Source: Chloroflexota bacterium
Lineage (GTDB): Bacteria; Chloroflexota; Limnocylindria; Limnocylindrales; CSP1-4
Direction of reading: 5' to 3'
Length of the DNA: 32,601 nucleotides
Assembly (NCBI GenBank): GCA_003171035.1
Contig: PMXR01000072.1
Span: 1 to 32,601 of the forward strand
This document shows, piece after piece, positions 23,692 through 31,807 of this stretch (positions are counted from its first letter, which is position 1; each line of letters begins with the position of its first letter). The translations under genes and the position numbers were made by a program. Below the pieces are notes generated by a model. That model was given only the letters and a program-made list of their open reading frames with translations, had not been told where the DNA came from and searched no databases.

Positions 23692-23934
23692 GTGGCTGCG
23701 CGAAGCGCGACGGCAAAGTCCGGCTCCGCCTTTCCGGCGGCCCGCGCCCTGCCGCCCGACGCCGCTGCGGAGAAGCTCACCGAGGACATCCACACGCTGA
23801 TGCGGAACGCTGCCGAGCACCGCGAGGCTCGGACGCGGGACGCCAAGGCCGAAGATCTCGCTTCAGCCGGCCGCCAGTACGACGCCGTGATTGCGCTGGC
23901 TAGGGCCGAAGCCCGCAAGACGTCTCGCGTCTGA
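23692..23934 (+). CDS. Small helical protein, hypothetical
   Basis: 80 residues from a GTG 6 bp after the preceding small basic gene; the open frame extends further upstream but overlaps that gene. No own ribosome site, consistent with coupling. After an Ala-rich lead it is one long charged helix region: AAEKLTEDIHTLMRNAAEHR, REARTRDAKAEDLASAGRQYD and ALARAEARKTSR, coiled-coil-like. Third-position G/C is high. It ends 7 bp before the convergent zincin stop. Function unknown. Confidence 0.5.
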   Translation: MAARSATAKSGSAFPAARALPPDAAAEKLTEDIHTLMRNAAEHREARTRDAKAEDLASAGRQYDAVIALARAEARKTSRV

Positions 23935-23941
23935 GGGTCGG

Positions 23942-24364
23942 CTACCGGCCGTGAGATTCGCGGGCGAGTTCCTCGAGCCGCGCATCGGAGATGCCGAAGT
24001 GGTGGGCGACCTCATGGCGGACCGTTTCGGCTACCCCCAGCCTGAGTGACTCCGGCGTTCGAAACTGCCGGAGGTGCGGCAGCCGGAAGATCGTGATCTT
24101 GCTCGGCGCGGCCGCGCCGTCCGCGCCCCACGCCGTCCTCGGTATGCCCGTGTAGAGCCCCAACAGGCCCTGGGCTCCGACAGAGGCCAGCTGATACGGC
24201 GTCGCCTCGTCCTCGACGACTATAGCCACGGTCCCGAGCTGATCTCGAAACCCCGCCGGAAGAGCCTCGACCGCGGCCAGCACCAGGCCATCGAACGTGT
24301 CTACCTCGTCGGACGCAGCGCCGGGCGTGGCCGGATCGGCGGTGTGCTCGGTGTCATCGGGCAT
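23942..24364 (-). CDS. Zincin-like metallopeptidase (PF06262 type)
   Basis: 140 residues with the zinc site HEVAHHFGISDARLEEL at the C-terminus: H117, E118 (catalytic base), H121 and D127, the HExxHxxGxxDxxL pattern of the small bacterial zincin family (DUF1025). Other blocks typical of it: VALPAGFRDQL-like helix near residue 35, a beta strand VAIVVEDE, GLYTGIPR and the KITIFRLPHLR strand pair before the helix with the zinc site. Cytoplasmic; natural substrates unknown. The ATG at 24364 has no Shine-Dalgarno but a GATAAT -10 six bases upstream, so the mRNA is likely leaderless. An upstream extension of the frame exists but lacks these signals. Confidence 0.88.
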   Translation of the reverse strand: MPDDTEHTADPATPGAASDEVDTFDGLVLAAVEALPAGFRDQLGTVAIVVEDEATPYQLASVGAQGLLGLYTGIPRTAWGADGAAAPSKITIFRLPHLRQFRTPESLRLGVAETVRHEVAHHFGISDARLEELARESHGR

Positions 24365-24376
24365 GGCAGCATTATC
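24365..24376 (-). promoter_or_regulatory. Leaderless promoter of the zincin gene
   Basis: GATAAT (5 of 6 to TATAAT) reads 24376-24371 on the minus strand, followed by six bases and the ATG at 24364. With a normal -10-to-start distance, transcription begins at the A of ATG. No ribosome site is present. Confidence 0.5.
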
Positions 24377-24428
24377 GCTGCCGCGATCGGCGTGCAACGG
24401 CCGCAGTACGGTGGCCCCGCCGGACGGA

Positions 24429-24440
24429 TATGCTCGACAC
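24429..24440 (+). promoter_or_regulatory. Leaderless promoter of the alpha/beta hydrolase gene
   Basis: TATGCT (24429-24434), then six bases, then ATG at 24441. Same spacing as the divergent zincin promoter and again no Shine-Dalgarno. The two -10 boxes are divergent within 77 bp. Confidence 0.48.
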
Positions 24441-25262
24441 ATGGACCAGTTCGTCGAAGTCCCGGGCGGCAGGCTCTTCACCACGAGCGAGGGCGAGGGG
24501 CCGCCACTGGTGCTGATCCACGCCGCAATCGCCGATCGCCGGGCCTGGGATGCAATGGTGCCCGGACTCGTGGCCGCCGGTTTCCGCACCGTCCGCTACG
24601 ACTATCGAGGGTTCGGGCAGTCGATCACCAAAGACGTCGAGTTCAGCAATCGCGCCGATCTTGTCGCCGTGCTGGATGCGCTGGGCATCGACCGCGCGGC
24701 ACTCGTCGGCAACAGCCGCGGCGGGTCGATCGCCTTCGACACCGCCGTCGAGTTTCCCGATCGCGTGGTTGCGGCGATCGGTGTTGGGGCGAGTCTGGGC
24801 GGTTACGACGGATCCCCCACACCACAGGAGATGGCCATCTTCGAGCGAGCGGCGTTGATCATGGCCGCCGCCACGCCGGACCTCGACGCCATCGCCGACC
24901 TGTCGGTTTCGCTATGGGTCGACGGCCCGGGTCAGCCGCCCGACCGAGTGGATCCGGCGATACGCGATGCCGTCAGGGCGATGTGCCGGCCTCTCGGCGC
25001 CGCCGACCGCGTCACCGGGCGAACGATCCCGCTGGTTCCGCGAGCGGCCGAGCGGCTGGGCGATCTCCGATGCCCCGTGATGGCGGTGGTCGGCGAACTG
25101 GACGTCTCGGACGTGGTCCAGACGGCCCGGTATCTGGAGAAGAACGCGCCCAACGCACGCGCCGTGGTCTGGCCCGACGTGGCCCACATGATCGGCATGG
25201 AAGTGCCGACGCGTCTCAACGAGCTGATCATCGATTTCCTGGCGCCGCTCCGGCCCTGGTAG
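24441..25262 (+). CDS. Alpha/beta hydrolase fold enzyme
   Basis: 273 residues from the ATG at 24441. Nucleophile elbow GNSRGG (S92), acid D221 (or D224) in VVGELDVSD, base H249 in DVAHMIGME, and oxyanion segment VLIHAAIADRRAWD, typical of esterase/haloperoxidase-like hydrolases. DYRGFGQS marks the conserved turn after strand 4. The cap region (about 125-190) is helical. An in-frame open stretch upstream begins 48 codons earlier but overlaps the divergent zincin gene and has no signal. The start is supported by a leaderless -10. Cytoplasmic; substrate unknown. The last two codons form part of a 16-bp direct repeat. Confidence 0.9.
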   Translation: MDQFVEVPGGRLFTTSEGEGPPLVLIHAAIADRRAWDAMVPGLVAAGFRTVRYDYRGFGQSITKDVEFSNRADLVAVLDALGIDRAALVGNSRGGSIAFDTAVEFPDRVVAAIGVGASLGGYDGSPTPQEMAIFERAALIMAAATPDLDAIADLSVSLWVDGPGQPPDRVDPAIRDAVRAMCRPLGAADRVTGRTIPLVPRAAERLGDLRCPVMAVVGELDVSDVVQTARYLEKNAPNARAVVWPDVAHMIGMEVPTRLNELIIDFLAPLRPW

Positions 25263-25321
25263 CGGCGCAGCCCCGGCGTAGCGGCGGCGTCGCGGCGGCG
25301 CGGGAGGCCCTGGTAGCGGCG
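25252..25321 (+). repeat. 16-bp direct repeat pair after the hydrolase gene
   Basis: GGCCCTGGTAGCGGCG occurs at 25252-25267 (covering the hydrolase Pro-Trp-stop) and identically at 25306-25321. A third TAGCGGCGG lies at 25279. The short spacer is GC-rich and otherwise empty. Confidence 0.6.
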
Positions 25322-25346
25322 AGGTCGGCCGTGTCAGTGGCCGGGC

Positions 25347-26228
25347 TCAGTGGCTCGCGGTGGCGTCGTCGAGGCGGAGGCGTGTCCAGGCGGCGCCCAG
25401 CATCATCACCTGGAAGGCCAGGTGCAGCCACGCCAGGGCCACGAAGACCGCCGCGACGCCCCCGAAAACGGACAGCGCTCCGGCGAGCAGCGGCGCGAGG
25501 TAGACGAGCAATTCCGTCAGGGCGGTCAGCACGAGCCCGGTGATGAGCGCCGGCAGTCGTAGCACGGATAGCGGGACGTTCGTGTTGGGGACTATGCGGA
25601 ACACAATTCCGACGGCGGCTATGACCACGATTGCCGTCGCGACCGGAAACGCCACGGCAGCTGCAGTCCTGACCGCGTCGCCGTTTGGGCCGGCGGTAGC
25701 GCTGCCGGTGGCCAGGTCCTGGACCGCGGCCAGACCGATGCCCGACAGCAGCCCGCCCACGAGGAGAAACACCGACACGAAGCCGCGAAGGATCCGGTCG
25801 AACGCGCCGCGTGCCGGAGTTCGGGCAAAGATGCGCGCGATGGCCTCGTCGAGCGAGGCGTAGAAGTGGCTTGCGCCCCAGGCCAGACCGGCCAGACCGG
25901 CCAGCGAGAACGCGGTGGCATGTGTGGCGACGCTCTCGAGTCCGGCTTTGGCGATCGGCTCGAGTGGAGCGAGCTGGCCGGTGAAGAATCCGAGCAGCTG
26001 CTGCCGGTCGGTCTCCGACGGGACCAAGTAGCCCAGGAGGCCGAAACAGAACAGCAGCCCGGTCAGGCCGGCGAACAGCGCGCTGTAGGCCAGGCCTTCA
26101 GCCACCAGACCGCCGCCGGCGGCGTTGTAGACACTCACGATCGAGCGTGGTCGCCGAACCGGCGCCAGGTCGAGAATTCGGGCGGATACGCCGCGCGTGG
26201 TGGCCGCTCTCGGTTCGAGGGTCGTCAA
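25347..26228 (-). CDS. Second YihY/BrkB-like membrane protein
   Basis: 293 residues from a TTG start; ribosome site weak (GGGCTCC), so the start is uncertain and a GTG near residue 31 (IVSVYN) is an alternative. Six helices with the family opening (VYNAAGGGLVAEGLAYSALF), the second-helix block LAWGASHFYASLDEAIARIF in place of the usual YxATxGxxSLxxAxNxAY, a helix pair around residues 135-200, and LAWLHLAFQVMMLGAAWTRL at the end. It is divergent from the other YihY protein at 18540 and has a shorter tail, so the two are old paralogs rather than a recent duplication. Function unknown; upstream membrane protein lies 32 bp away on the same strand. Confidence 0.82.
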   Translation of the reverse strand: MTTLEPRAATTRGVSARILDLAPVRRPRSIVSVYNAAGGGLVAEGLAYSALFAGLTGLLFCFGLLGYLVPSETDRQQLLGFFTGQLAPLEPIAKAGLESVATHATAFSLAGLAGLAWGASHFYASLDEAIARIFARTPARGAFDRILRGFVSVFLLVGGLLSGIGLAAVQDLATGSATAGPNGDAVRTAAAVAFPVATAIVVIAAVGIVFRIVPNTNVPLSVLRLPALITGLVLTALTELLVYLAPLLAGALSVFGGVAAVFVALAWLHLAFQVMMLGAAWTRLRLDDATASH

Positions 26229-26260
26229 CGGAGCCCGGCCATGGTCTTTGTCTCCTCCAC

Positions 26261-27304
26261 TCAGGCGGCTTCTTCCGGCGCGCGCGACCGCAACACGATG
26301 TGCGTAAACGGAACCCTGATCTCCCGGAAGACTTCAATCGAGACCAGGAATCCCGCGAACAGGAAGATTACGCCCAGCAGCTCGCCCACGAAGAACCCAC
26401 TCGTATCTCCGAATCGATTGAGGCCGCTGGTGATCGCCGGGATCAGGCCCCCCACTGCGATAAGCAGCGTGGCCGGAACGCGGCTGTGCAGCCGGCCGGT
26501 CACTAGCGCCGCGACGGTTCCGGGAATGGACACCGCCAGATTCAGGCAGATCGCGATCGGCGCCAGCAGCAGGTTGGCCGCGTATCGGATGGGCGAGAGG
26601 CTGCGGTCGAGCGAGTAACGGATCAACCGCTTCTTGGGCATGAAGATGTAGGTGCTGTAGATACCGCCCAGGACCAGCGCGAAGGCTCCGGTGATGTTGA
26701 AGAACGGCGTCAGCAGCCGCAAGTACCCGGGAAAGAGTTCTCCGGTGGGGATGTGAGTGACCGGGTCGACGACCCAGCCGGGTGCGGGCAGCCATACCAC
26801 GGCCATCATCACGGCCGAGGCAACGGTCCCGGCGATCATCGCCCCGGCTGCCAGACGCGGCCAGGTCGAGCCGCCGCGGAAGGTGTCGACGACGATGGCT
26901 GCGGCCAGCACCGCGGCGATCGCGAAGTACAGGACCGGGGCGATGCCGCTGTCAGCGTAGTGGTACTTGGACTGGGTAAGCGCGGTGAAGAGACCGGCCA
27001 GGAATAGCGAGCCGGCGAAGGCGTAGCCGAAGCGGGTCTTGCCGAGCAGCAGCACGGTGCCGAGGCCGAGCCAGCCGGCGACCCATATCGCGCCGATCAG
27101 ATACCACGCCCGATACAGGGGCTCGGACCAGCCGAAGGCGCCGCCCAGGAATTCGGTGCCGGCCGACAGGCCGTACCACAGCATGCCGATCGCCCAGACG
27201 GCCTGGTACGACCGCCGCTTCTCGAGCCACTGGTCGAAGAGCAGCGCAAAGAAGACGAAGCTCAACAACGACGAGCAGAACGGCAGAGCGGCGTTGAGGT
27301 TCAA
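26261..27304 (-). CDS. Multi-TM membrane protein, hypothetical
   Basis: 347 residues from a TTG start with GGAGG six bases upstream. About nine to ten hydrophobic segments across the whole length, with conserved-looking charged loops FDQWLEKRRSYQ, LLLGKTRFGYAF and FMPKKRLIRYSLDRSLSPIR. It lacks any motif I can assign; its organisation resembles uncharacterised integral membrane proteins of Chloroflexota. A CATAAT -10 at 27357-27352 gives a leader of about 40 nt. The YihY-like gene follows 32 bp downstream, making a two-gene membrane operon; the DUF2339 gene is divergent. Confidence 0.75.
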   Translation of the reverse strand: MNLNAALPFCSSLLSFVFFALLFDQWLEKRRSYQAVWAIGMLWYGLSAGTEFLGGAFGWSEPLYRAWYLIGAIWVAGWLGLGTVLLLGKTRFGYAFAGSLFLAGLFTALTQSKYHYADSGIAPVLYFAIAAVLAAAIVVDTFRGGSTWPRLAAGAMIAGTVASAVMMAVVWLPAPGWVVDPVTHIPTGELFPGYLRLLTPFFNITGAFALVLGGIYSTYIFMPKKRLIRYSLDRSLSPIRYAANLLLAPIAICLNLAVSIPGTVAALVTGRLHSRVPATLLIAVGGLIPAITSGLNRFGDTSGFFVGELLGVIFLFAGFLVSIEVFREIRVPFTHIVLRSRAPEEAA

Positions 27305-27351
27305 GGCAATCCTCCGGGACGACGGCGGTGGCCGGATGGCGGGCGAGTCTG

Positions 27352-27357
27352 ATTATG
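27352..27357 (-). promoter_or_regulatory. -10-like CATAAT of the membrane-protein operon
   Basis: CATAAT reads on the minus strand 48 bp upstream of the TTG start at 27304; no strong -35 is seen. Confidence 0.35.
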
Positions 27358-27457
27358 GGCGAAAGGCTCGGGCGGCGCGATCGCGGCGCGATGCCGGGGG
27401 CTCCAAGCGAAATCGGCCGGTGTCGTGGAGCCGACAACAACCGGTTACCGGCGTGCC

Positions 27458-27463
27458 TAAGAT
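27458..27463 (+). promoter_or_regulatory. -10-like TAAGAT of the DUF2339 gene
   Basis: TAAGAT lies 65 bp before the ATG at 27529, the same hexamer seen before the alpha/beta hydrolase at 13108. No strong -35 is visible. Confidence 0.35.
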
Positions 27464-27528
27464 TGCGGTCGGGGTAGCGCTCGGCCGGGGTTGTGGGATC
27501 CGGCACGGCAACAGGGGAGCGATCAGAC

Positions 27529-30500
27529 ATGGCAGACGGGGAACCCGATTCTGACGAGCTGGCGCGGCGGCTCGCGGAGCTGACTCAACGAATCTCGGAA
27601 CTCGAGACACGGATCTCCGAGTTGGAGTCGCGGCCGGCCGATCCGTCCGCTCGCACGCAGGACGCGGGTCAGCCGCCGGCCCAACCGTACCCGTGGCAAG
27701 GCGGCTGGCAGGCCCAAGGCCCATGGCAACAGCCGTGGCCGCCGGCGCCACCGCAGCAACCGTGGTGGCAACACCCCGTGGGCCAGCCCACTGCCCCGCC
27801 CGTCCCGCCGCAGCAACCCGCACCGGCCCCACAGCGCCCGGTTGCGCCACCGTACCCGGTTGCGCCGCAGCCGCAGCCGCCTGCGCCCTGGCCCGTGCCC
27901 GCGACCCCGGCCGCCCCGGTTCGGGCCGCGGCAGCAGCGCCGGCCCGACAGCCGGCCGCCTACGCCCCGAGCCAATCGACGGCAGATGAGTTGCGGGTCT
28001 CGCTCGCGTCGTTGCGCGACCTGGAGTCGCGGCTGACCGGCCGGCTTCTCGCCTGGGTCGGGTCGGCCGCCGTCGTCCTCGGATCGGTCTTCTTCCTGAG
28101 CCTGGCATTCAGCCGCGGCTGGATCGGACCGGAAGGCCGGGTGGCGCTGGGGCTCGCCGGCGGGGCAGCGTTCGTCGCCGCCGGAGCGTGGTTGTTCGGG
28201 CGCCGCCAGGCATCGCTGGGCCACGTACTCGTTGCCGTCGGACTCGGCGTCGTGTCGCTGTCTCTGTTCGCAGGAACGCGCTATTACTCGCTCTACCCGC
28301 CTGAGACCGCCCTCGCCGGATCGTTCGTGGCCGCTGTTGTGGCCGCGGCGGTGGCGATTCGGGTCAAGTCCGAGACGGTCGCTATCTTCGGGTTGCTCGC
28401 TATCGCCGCCGCGCCGCCGATCATGGGAGCCGGAGCCAACGCCGTCACGATCGCCTTCCTGGCAGTGACCGTCGTGGGTACCACCGTGGTGTCTCTGGCC
28501 AGGTCATGGCGCTGGCTGCCGCCGACGGCGTTCCTGATCACCGCGCCGCAACTCGTCTTCTGGCTGAGTGTCAAACCCGACGCCCCGACGGCGGTCGTCG
28601 CTCTCGCCGCCTACTGGCTGCTTCACGCCGTTGCCGCCTCGGCCGACGAGCTGCGTAGCCGGCACGGCGAGGACGACGCGGAGGTCCGCGCGGAAGCGCT
28701 CTTCCTGATCAACTCGATCCTCGCGATCGGCGGTGGGTTGTGGGTTCTGTCCGGCAATCTGGCCGCGTGGCAGGGGGCCTACGTGGCCGCCGCGTCCGTG
28801 GCGCACTTCGCCTTCGGCGCTTACTTCGTGTGGCGCCGTGGCGACAAATACCCGTTCGGGCTGCTGATCAACGCCATAGGTGTCACGGCCGTAGCCCTCG
28901 CCGTCGAGCGCCAGTTCGACGGTCCGGCGGTTGCGGTGGGCTGGGCGATCGAAGGCGCTGTATTGGCGGCGATCTTCGGCTTCCGCAAAAACGACTATGC
29001 CGGCGGAGCGGCCGCTATCCTCGGAACGCTGGCCGTCGCCCACCTTGGTGAGTACGAATTCCCCTGGCTCCACTGGACACTGCAGGGGACAACCGGTTCC
29101 GGCACCTTCCCGTTCGCAGACCAGGCCGGGCTGGCCCTCGCCGGTCTGCTGCTCTCCGGACTCGCGGCTGGGTGGCTGTGCCGGAGGGCCGACGTCCGAG
29201 TTGCACTGCTGATCGCCGGCTCGTTGCTCGTGGCTTACGCGCTGCCCTTCGAAGTCTCCGGTACCGCTCTTGTGGCCGCCTGGGCGGCCGAAGGAGTGGC
29301 GCTCGCCGCCGTCTGGGGTTTCCGGCGCGACGACTACCTGGGCCTGACGGCGATGCTGCTCGGAACCGGCGCCCTCGTCCACTTCTGCTCGTACGAATAC
29401 GCGCTGGCCGACTGGACGCTGAACGGCGCCACTCGCGCCGGGGCGTTCCCCTTTGCCAACTCGGCGGGTTTGGCCCTCGCCTGCCTGCTGGCCGCCGGAT
29501 TCGCCGCCGCCATCCTGGCCAGGAGCCGCGAAGTTCGAACCGGCCTGCTGGTCGCGGGTTCGCTGGTCGTCGCCTATGCTCTGCCGTTCGAACTGTCGGG
29601 AACTGCGCTCGTGGCCGCCTGGTCGGCCGAGGTCGTGGCCCTGGTCGCGATCTGCGGCTTCCGCCCCAACGCGTACGTCGGCGTCGCCGCGGCCGTCGCC
29701 GGCGCGCTGGCCGTCGCCCATCTCGGCGCCTACGAATTCCCGTGGCTCCAATGGACGTTGCGCGGCGTCGCCGGTCCCGGACCCTTTGCGTTCGCCGATG
29801 CCGCGGGTCTGGCCCTTGCATGTGTGCTGCTCGCCGCCGTTCTGAGCGGCCTGCTATCACGCAACCACAGCGCTCGCTGCGGGCTGACTGCCGGCGGACT
29901 GCTGCTGGTCGCCTATTCGCTGCCGTTCGAACTCTCGGGCGTGGCACTCGTCGCCGGCTGGTCGGCCCTGCTGCCGGTCGCGATGGCGGCCGAAGGCCTC
30001 CTGGACATGCTGCCCGGAGTGCCTGCGTCGCGAGCGACCCTGCGCAAGGTGCCCATGCTGCTGATGAACCAGGTTCACTGGCCTGATTCGCCGCTCCTGG
30101 CCGCGATGGCTTCGGCCGTTCTTGCAGTGGCCCACATGGGCGCGTACGAGATGCCGATTTCGTCGACAAGCGCGATCGTGATCCCGGCAGTCCCGTTCGC
30201 GGATCTCGCGGCGGCGTCGGCGGCGATCGGCATCGCGTCCTTCCTGGCCGCGTCCCGGATTACCGCCCGGCCCGACCTTCGCGTCGGTGGGATCGTGGTT
30301 GCCGCCGCGCTGGCCGCCTACACGAGCTACTTCGAACTGGCCCTGCCGTTTGCGGTCGTGGCCTGGTGTGCGCTCGCGATCGCGATCGGCAGCCTGCCCT
30401 TCTGGATGAAGTACGCGTGGCAGACATACCCGCTGGCGGGTTCGATCTTCGTAGCTGCCTCGATCTTCGCCGTCATGGGGCAAATCGACCCGGTCGAACG

Positions 30501-31047
30501 ACTCGGGGTTCGGGCCGGCGTGGCTCTGACCGGGACGTGGTTCGCCATCGACGCGGTCCTGGCGATCGGGGCGACCGCGCTGGCCGTCGCCGCGGCCGCG
30601 GCATACCTGCCCCTGCCCAAGGCCACCAGAGCCACTCTGGCGACCGCGGTCGGCGTGGCGCTGGTCTACCTGGCCTCGACTCTGCTGGTTGACTTCTTCC
30701 AGCGCCAGGTCGGCGGCCACGTCGCCCTCGAGGAACTGCAGAAGCAGGCTCAGGTCTCCGTCTCGATCCTGTGGGGGTTGATCGGGATGGGCGTCTTCCT
30801 GGCGGGGTTGATCGGCTGGCGCCAGGGCGTGCGCGAGGCCGGGCTCGGTTTGCTCGCGCTCGCCACGGGCAAGGTGTTCCTATTCGATTTGAGCTACCTG
30901 GATGTCGCCTACCGCGTTCTGTCGTTGATCGGCCTCGGACTGCTGCTCCTCGTCGGCGCCTTCGCCTATCAGTCGTTGAAGCCGCGACGCCCCACCCAGG
31001 CGGGTGAGGCGCCGGAGAAGCCGACCGGAGAAGTGCCGGCCCCATAG
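27529..31047 (+). CDS. Giant DUF2339 membrane protein with 113-residue internal repeats
   Basis: 1172 residues from the ATG at 27529, chosen because AGGGGAG precedes it by nine bases; an in-frame start 12 codons earlier is not supported. The N-terminus is a heptad coiled coil (LARRLAELTQRISELETRIS, residues about 9-35), then a disordered Pro/Gln/Ala linker (about 40-150), then DUF2339-type helix-rich membrane sequence to the end, roughly 30 membrane segments. Three consecutive units of exactly 113 residues start at 28978, 29317 and 29656 (residues 484-596, 597-709, 710-822), each with GFR, an aromatic EYEFPW/EYALAD block, FPFA, SGTALVAAW-type helix. The family has no known activity. The first TM block (LTGRLLAWVGSAAVVLGSVF) is the typical DUF2339 start. 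Confidence 0.9.
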   Translation: MADGEPDSDELARRLAELTQRISELETRISELESRPADPSARTQDAGQPPAQPYPWQGGWQAQGPWQQPWPPAPPQQPWWQHPVGQPTAPPVPPQQPAPAPQRPVAPPYPVAPQPQPPAPWPVPATPAAPVRAAAAAPARQPAAYAPSQSTADELRVSLASLRDLESRLTGRLLAWVGSAAVVLGSVFFLSLAFSRGWIGPEGRVALGLAGGAAFVAAGAWLFGRRQASLGHVLVAVGLGVVSLSLFAGTRYYSLYPPETALAGSFVAAVVAAAVAIRVKSETVAIFGLLAIAAAPPIMGAGANAVTIAFLAVTVVGTTVVSLARSWRWLPPTAFLITAPQLVFWLSVKPDAPTAVVALAAYWLLHAVAASADELRSRHGEDDAEVRAEALFLINSILAIGGGLWVLSGNLAAWQGAYVAAASVAHFAFGAYFVWRRGDKYPFGLLINAIGVTAVALAVERQFDGPAVAVGWAIEGAVLAAIFGFRKNDYAGGAAAILGTLAVAHLGEYEFPWLHWTLQGTTGSGTFPFADQAGLALAGLLLSGLAAGWLCRRADVRVALLIAGSLLVAYALPFEVSGTALVAAWAAEGVALAAVWGFRRDDYLGLTAMLLGTGALVHFCSYEYALADWTLNGATRAGAFPFANSAGLALACLLAAGFAAAILARSREVRTGLLVAGSLVVAYALPFELSGTALVAAWSAEVVALVAICGFRPNAYVGVAAAVAGALAVAHLGAYEFPWLQWTLRGVAGPGPFAFADAAGLALACVLLAAVLSGLLSRNHSARCGLTAGGLLLVAYSLPFELSGVALVAGWSALLPVAMAAEGLLDMLPGVPASRATLRKVPMLLMNQVHWPDSPLLAAMASAVLAVAHMGAYEMPISSTSAIVIPAVPFADLAAASAAIGIASFLAASRITARPDLRVGGIVVAAALAAYTSYFELALPFAVVAWCALAIAIGSLPFWMKYAWQTYPLAGSIFVAASIFAVMGQIDPVERLGVRAGVALTGTWFAIDAVLAIGATALAVAAAAAYLPLPKATRATLATAVGVALVYLASTLLVDFFQRQVGGHVALEELQKQAQVSVSILWGLIGMGVFLAGLIGWRQGVREAGLGLLALATGKVFLFDLSYLDVAYRVLSLIGLGLLLLVGAFAYQSLKPRRPTQAGEAPEKPTGEVPAP

Positions 31048-31116
31048 TCGAGGCGAATGGCGATCGATTGGCGCCGCCGCATATTCGGCCGTCGCGCATC
31101 AGGCCGTCGATCCACG

Positions 31117-31129
31117 TAGAGTTGGCTCC
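31117..31129 (+). promoter_or_regulatory. Leaderless promoter of the first HAD gene
   Basis: TAGAGT (31117-31122), then seven bases, then ATG at 31130, with no Shine-Dalgarno. This matches the TANNNT-plus-6/7 spacing of the two divergent leaderless promoters at 24365-24440. Confidence 0.45.
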
Positions 31130-31801
31130 ATGACTATCGATTCGACGGCTCGGATTTCCACGATCGCTTTCGACCTGGGCGGCGTGATGATCGACTGGAA
31201 CCCGCGATACCTGTATCGGAAGCTCTTCGGCGCCGACGAAGCCGCCATGGAGCGGTTTCTGGCCGAAATTTGCACGCCGGAGTGGAACGGCCGTTTCGAC
31301 GCCGGCCGCCCATTCGCCGAAGGAATCGCGGAGCTGGCGGCGGACCATCCGGACCAGGCTGAGTTGATCAATGCCTACTGGGATCGCTGGCCCGAGATGC
31401 TGGGCGGCACGCTCGAGGACACGGTTCAGATCATGCGTGAGCTGAAGGCGGCCGGCTATCGAACCTACGCCCTGAGCAATTGGTCGGCCGAGACATTCCG
31501 GACCACGCGCCGGATGTTCCCGTTCCTGGACGAGATGGACGGCGTCGTGATCTCGGGTGAAGTCGGCGTCGGCAAGCCCGACCCGAGGATGTTCCGCGAG
31601 CTGCTTTCGCGCTTCAGCCTGAAGGCCGAGGAGACGGCGTTCATCGACGACTGGGATCTGAACATCGCCGCCGCCGCATCGCTCGGCATCGTCGCCGTCC
31701 CGTTCGTCGATGCCGCCACTTTGCGTGGGGACCTGCGCCGGCTGGGGCTGCCGATCGCCGCGGCGTCCGAGTCCGAGTCCGAGTCGGTGGCGGCGGAGTA
31801 G
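31130..31801 (+). CDS. HAD-superfamily IA hydrolase (YihX-like)
   Basis: 223 residues from the ATG at 31130; the frame is open further upstream but unsupported. HAD motifs: nucleophile D15 in FDLGGVMIDW (the second acid of DxD is Gly, as in YihX/haloacid-dehalogenase-like variant 3 enzymes), motif II S116 in ALSNWSAE, motif III K149 in GVGKPDP, motif IV D173/D174 in FIDDWDLNI. The helical cap lies between residues 25 and 95. YihX relatives hydrolyse sugar phosphates such as glucose-1-phosphate; the substrate here is inference. The C-terminus has a Ser-Glu repeat from three tandem TCCGAG units. Six bases separate it from the next HAD gene. Confidence 0.9.
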   Translation: MTIDSTARISTIAFDLGGVMIDWNPRYLYRKLFGADEAAMERFLAEICTPEWNGRFDAGRPFAEGIAELAADHPDQAELINAYWDRWPEMLGGTLEDTVQIMRELKAAGYRTYALSNWSAETFRTTRRMFPFLDEMDGVVISGEVGVGKPDPRMFRELLSRFSLKAEETAFIDDWDLNIAAAASLGIVAVPFVDAATLRGDLRRLGLPIAAASESESESVAAE

Positions 31802-31807
31802 CCCCGA

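Noticed and set aside
27353-29751. Long open frames on the minus strand opposite the DUF2339 gene (up to 415 codons)
   Set aside because: They are Arg/Pro/Gly-rich shadows of a GC-rich gene with strict third-position G/C; no ribosome sites and no protein-like pattern.
31760-31795. TCCGAG tandem triplet as a phase-variable repeat
   Set aside because: Only three 6-bp units at the 3' end of a gene; length change would keep the frame and only alter a tail.
31130-31801. Missing second Asp in the HAD motif as a sign of inactivity
   Set aside because: DLGG is normal for this YihX-like subgroup, so it is not evidence of a broken enzyme.
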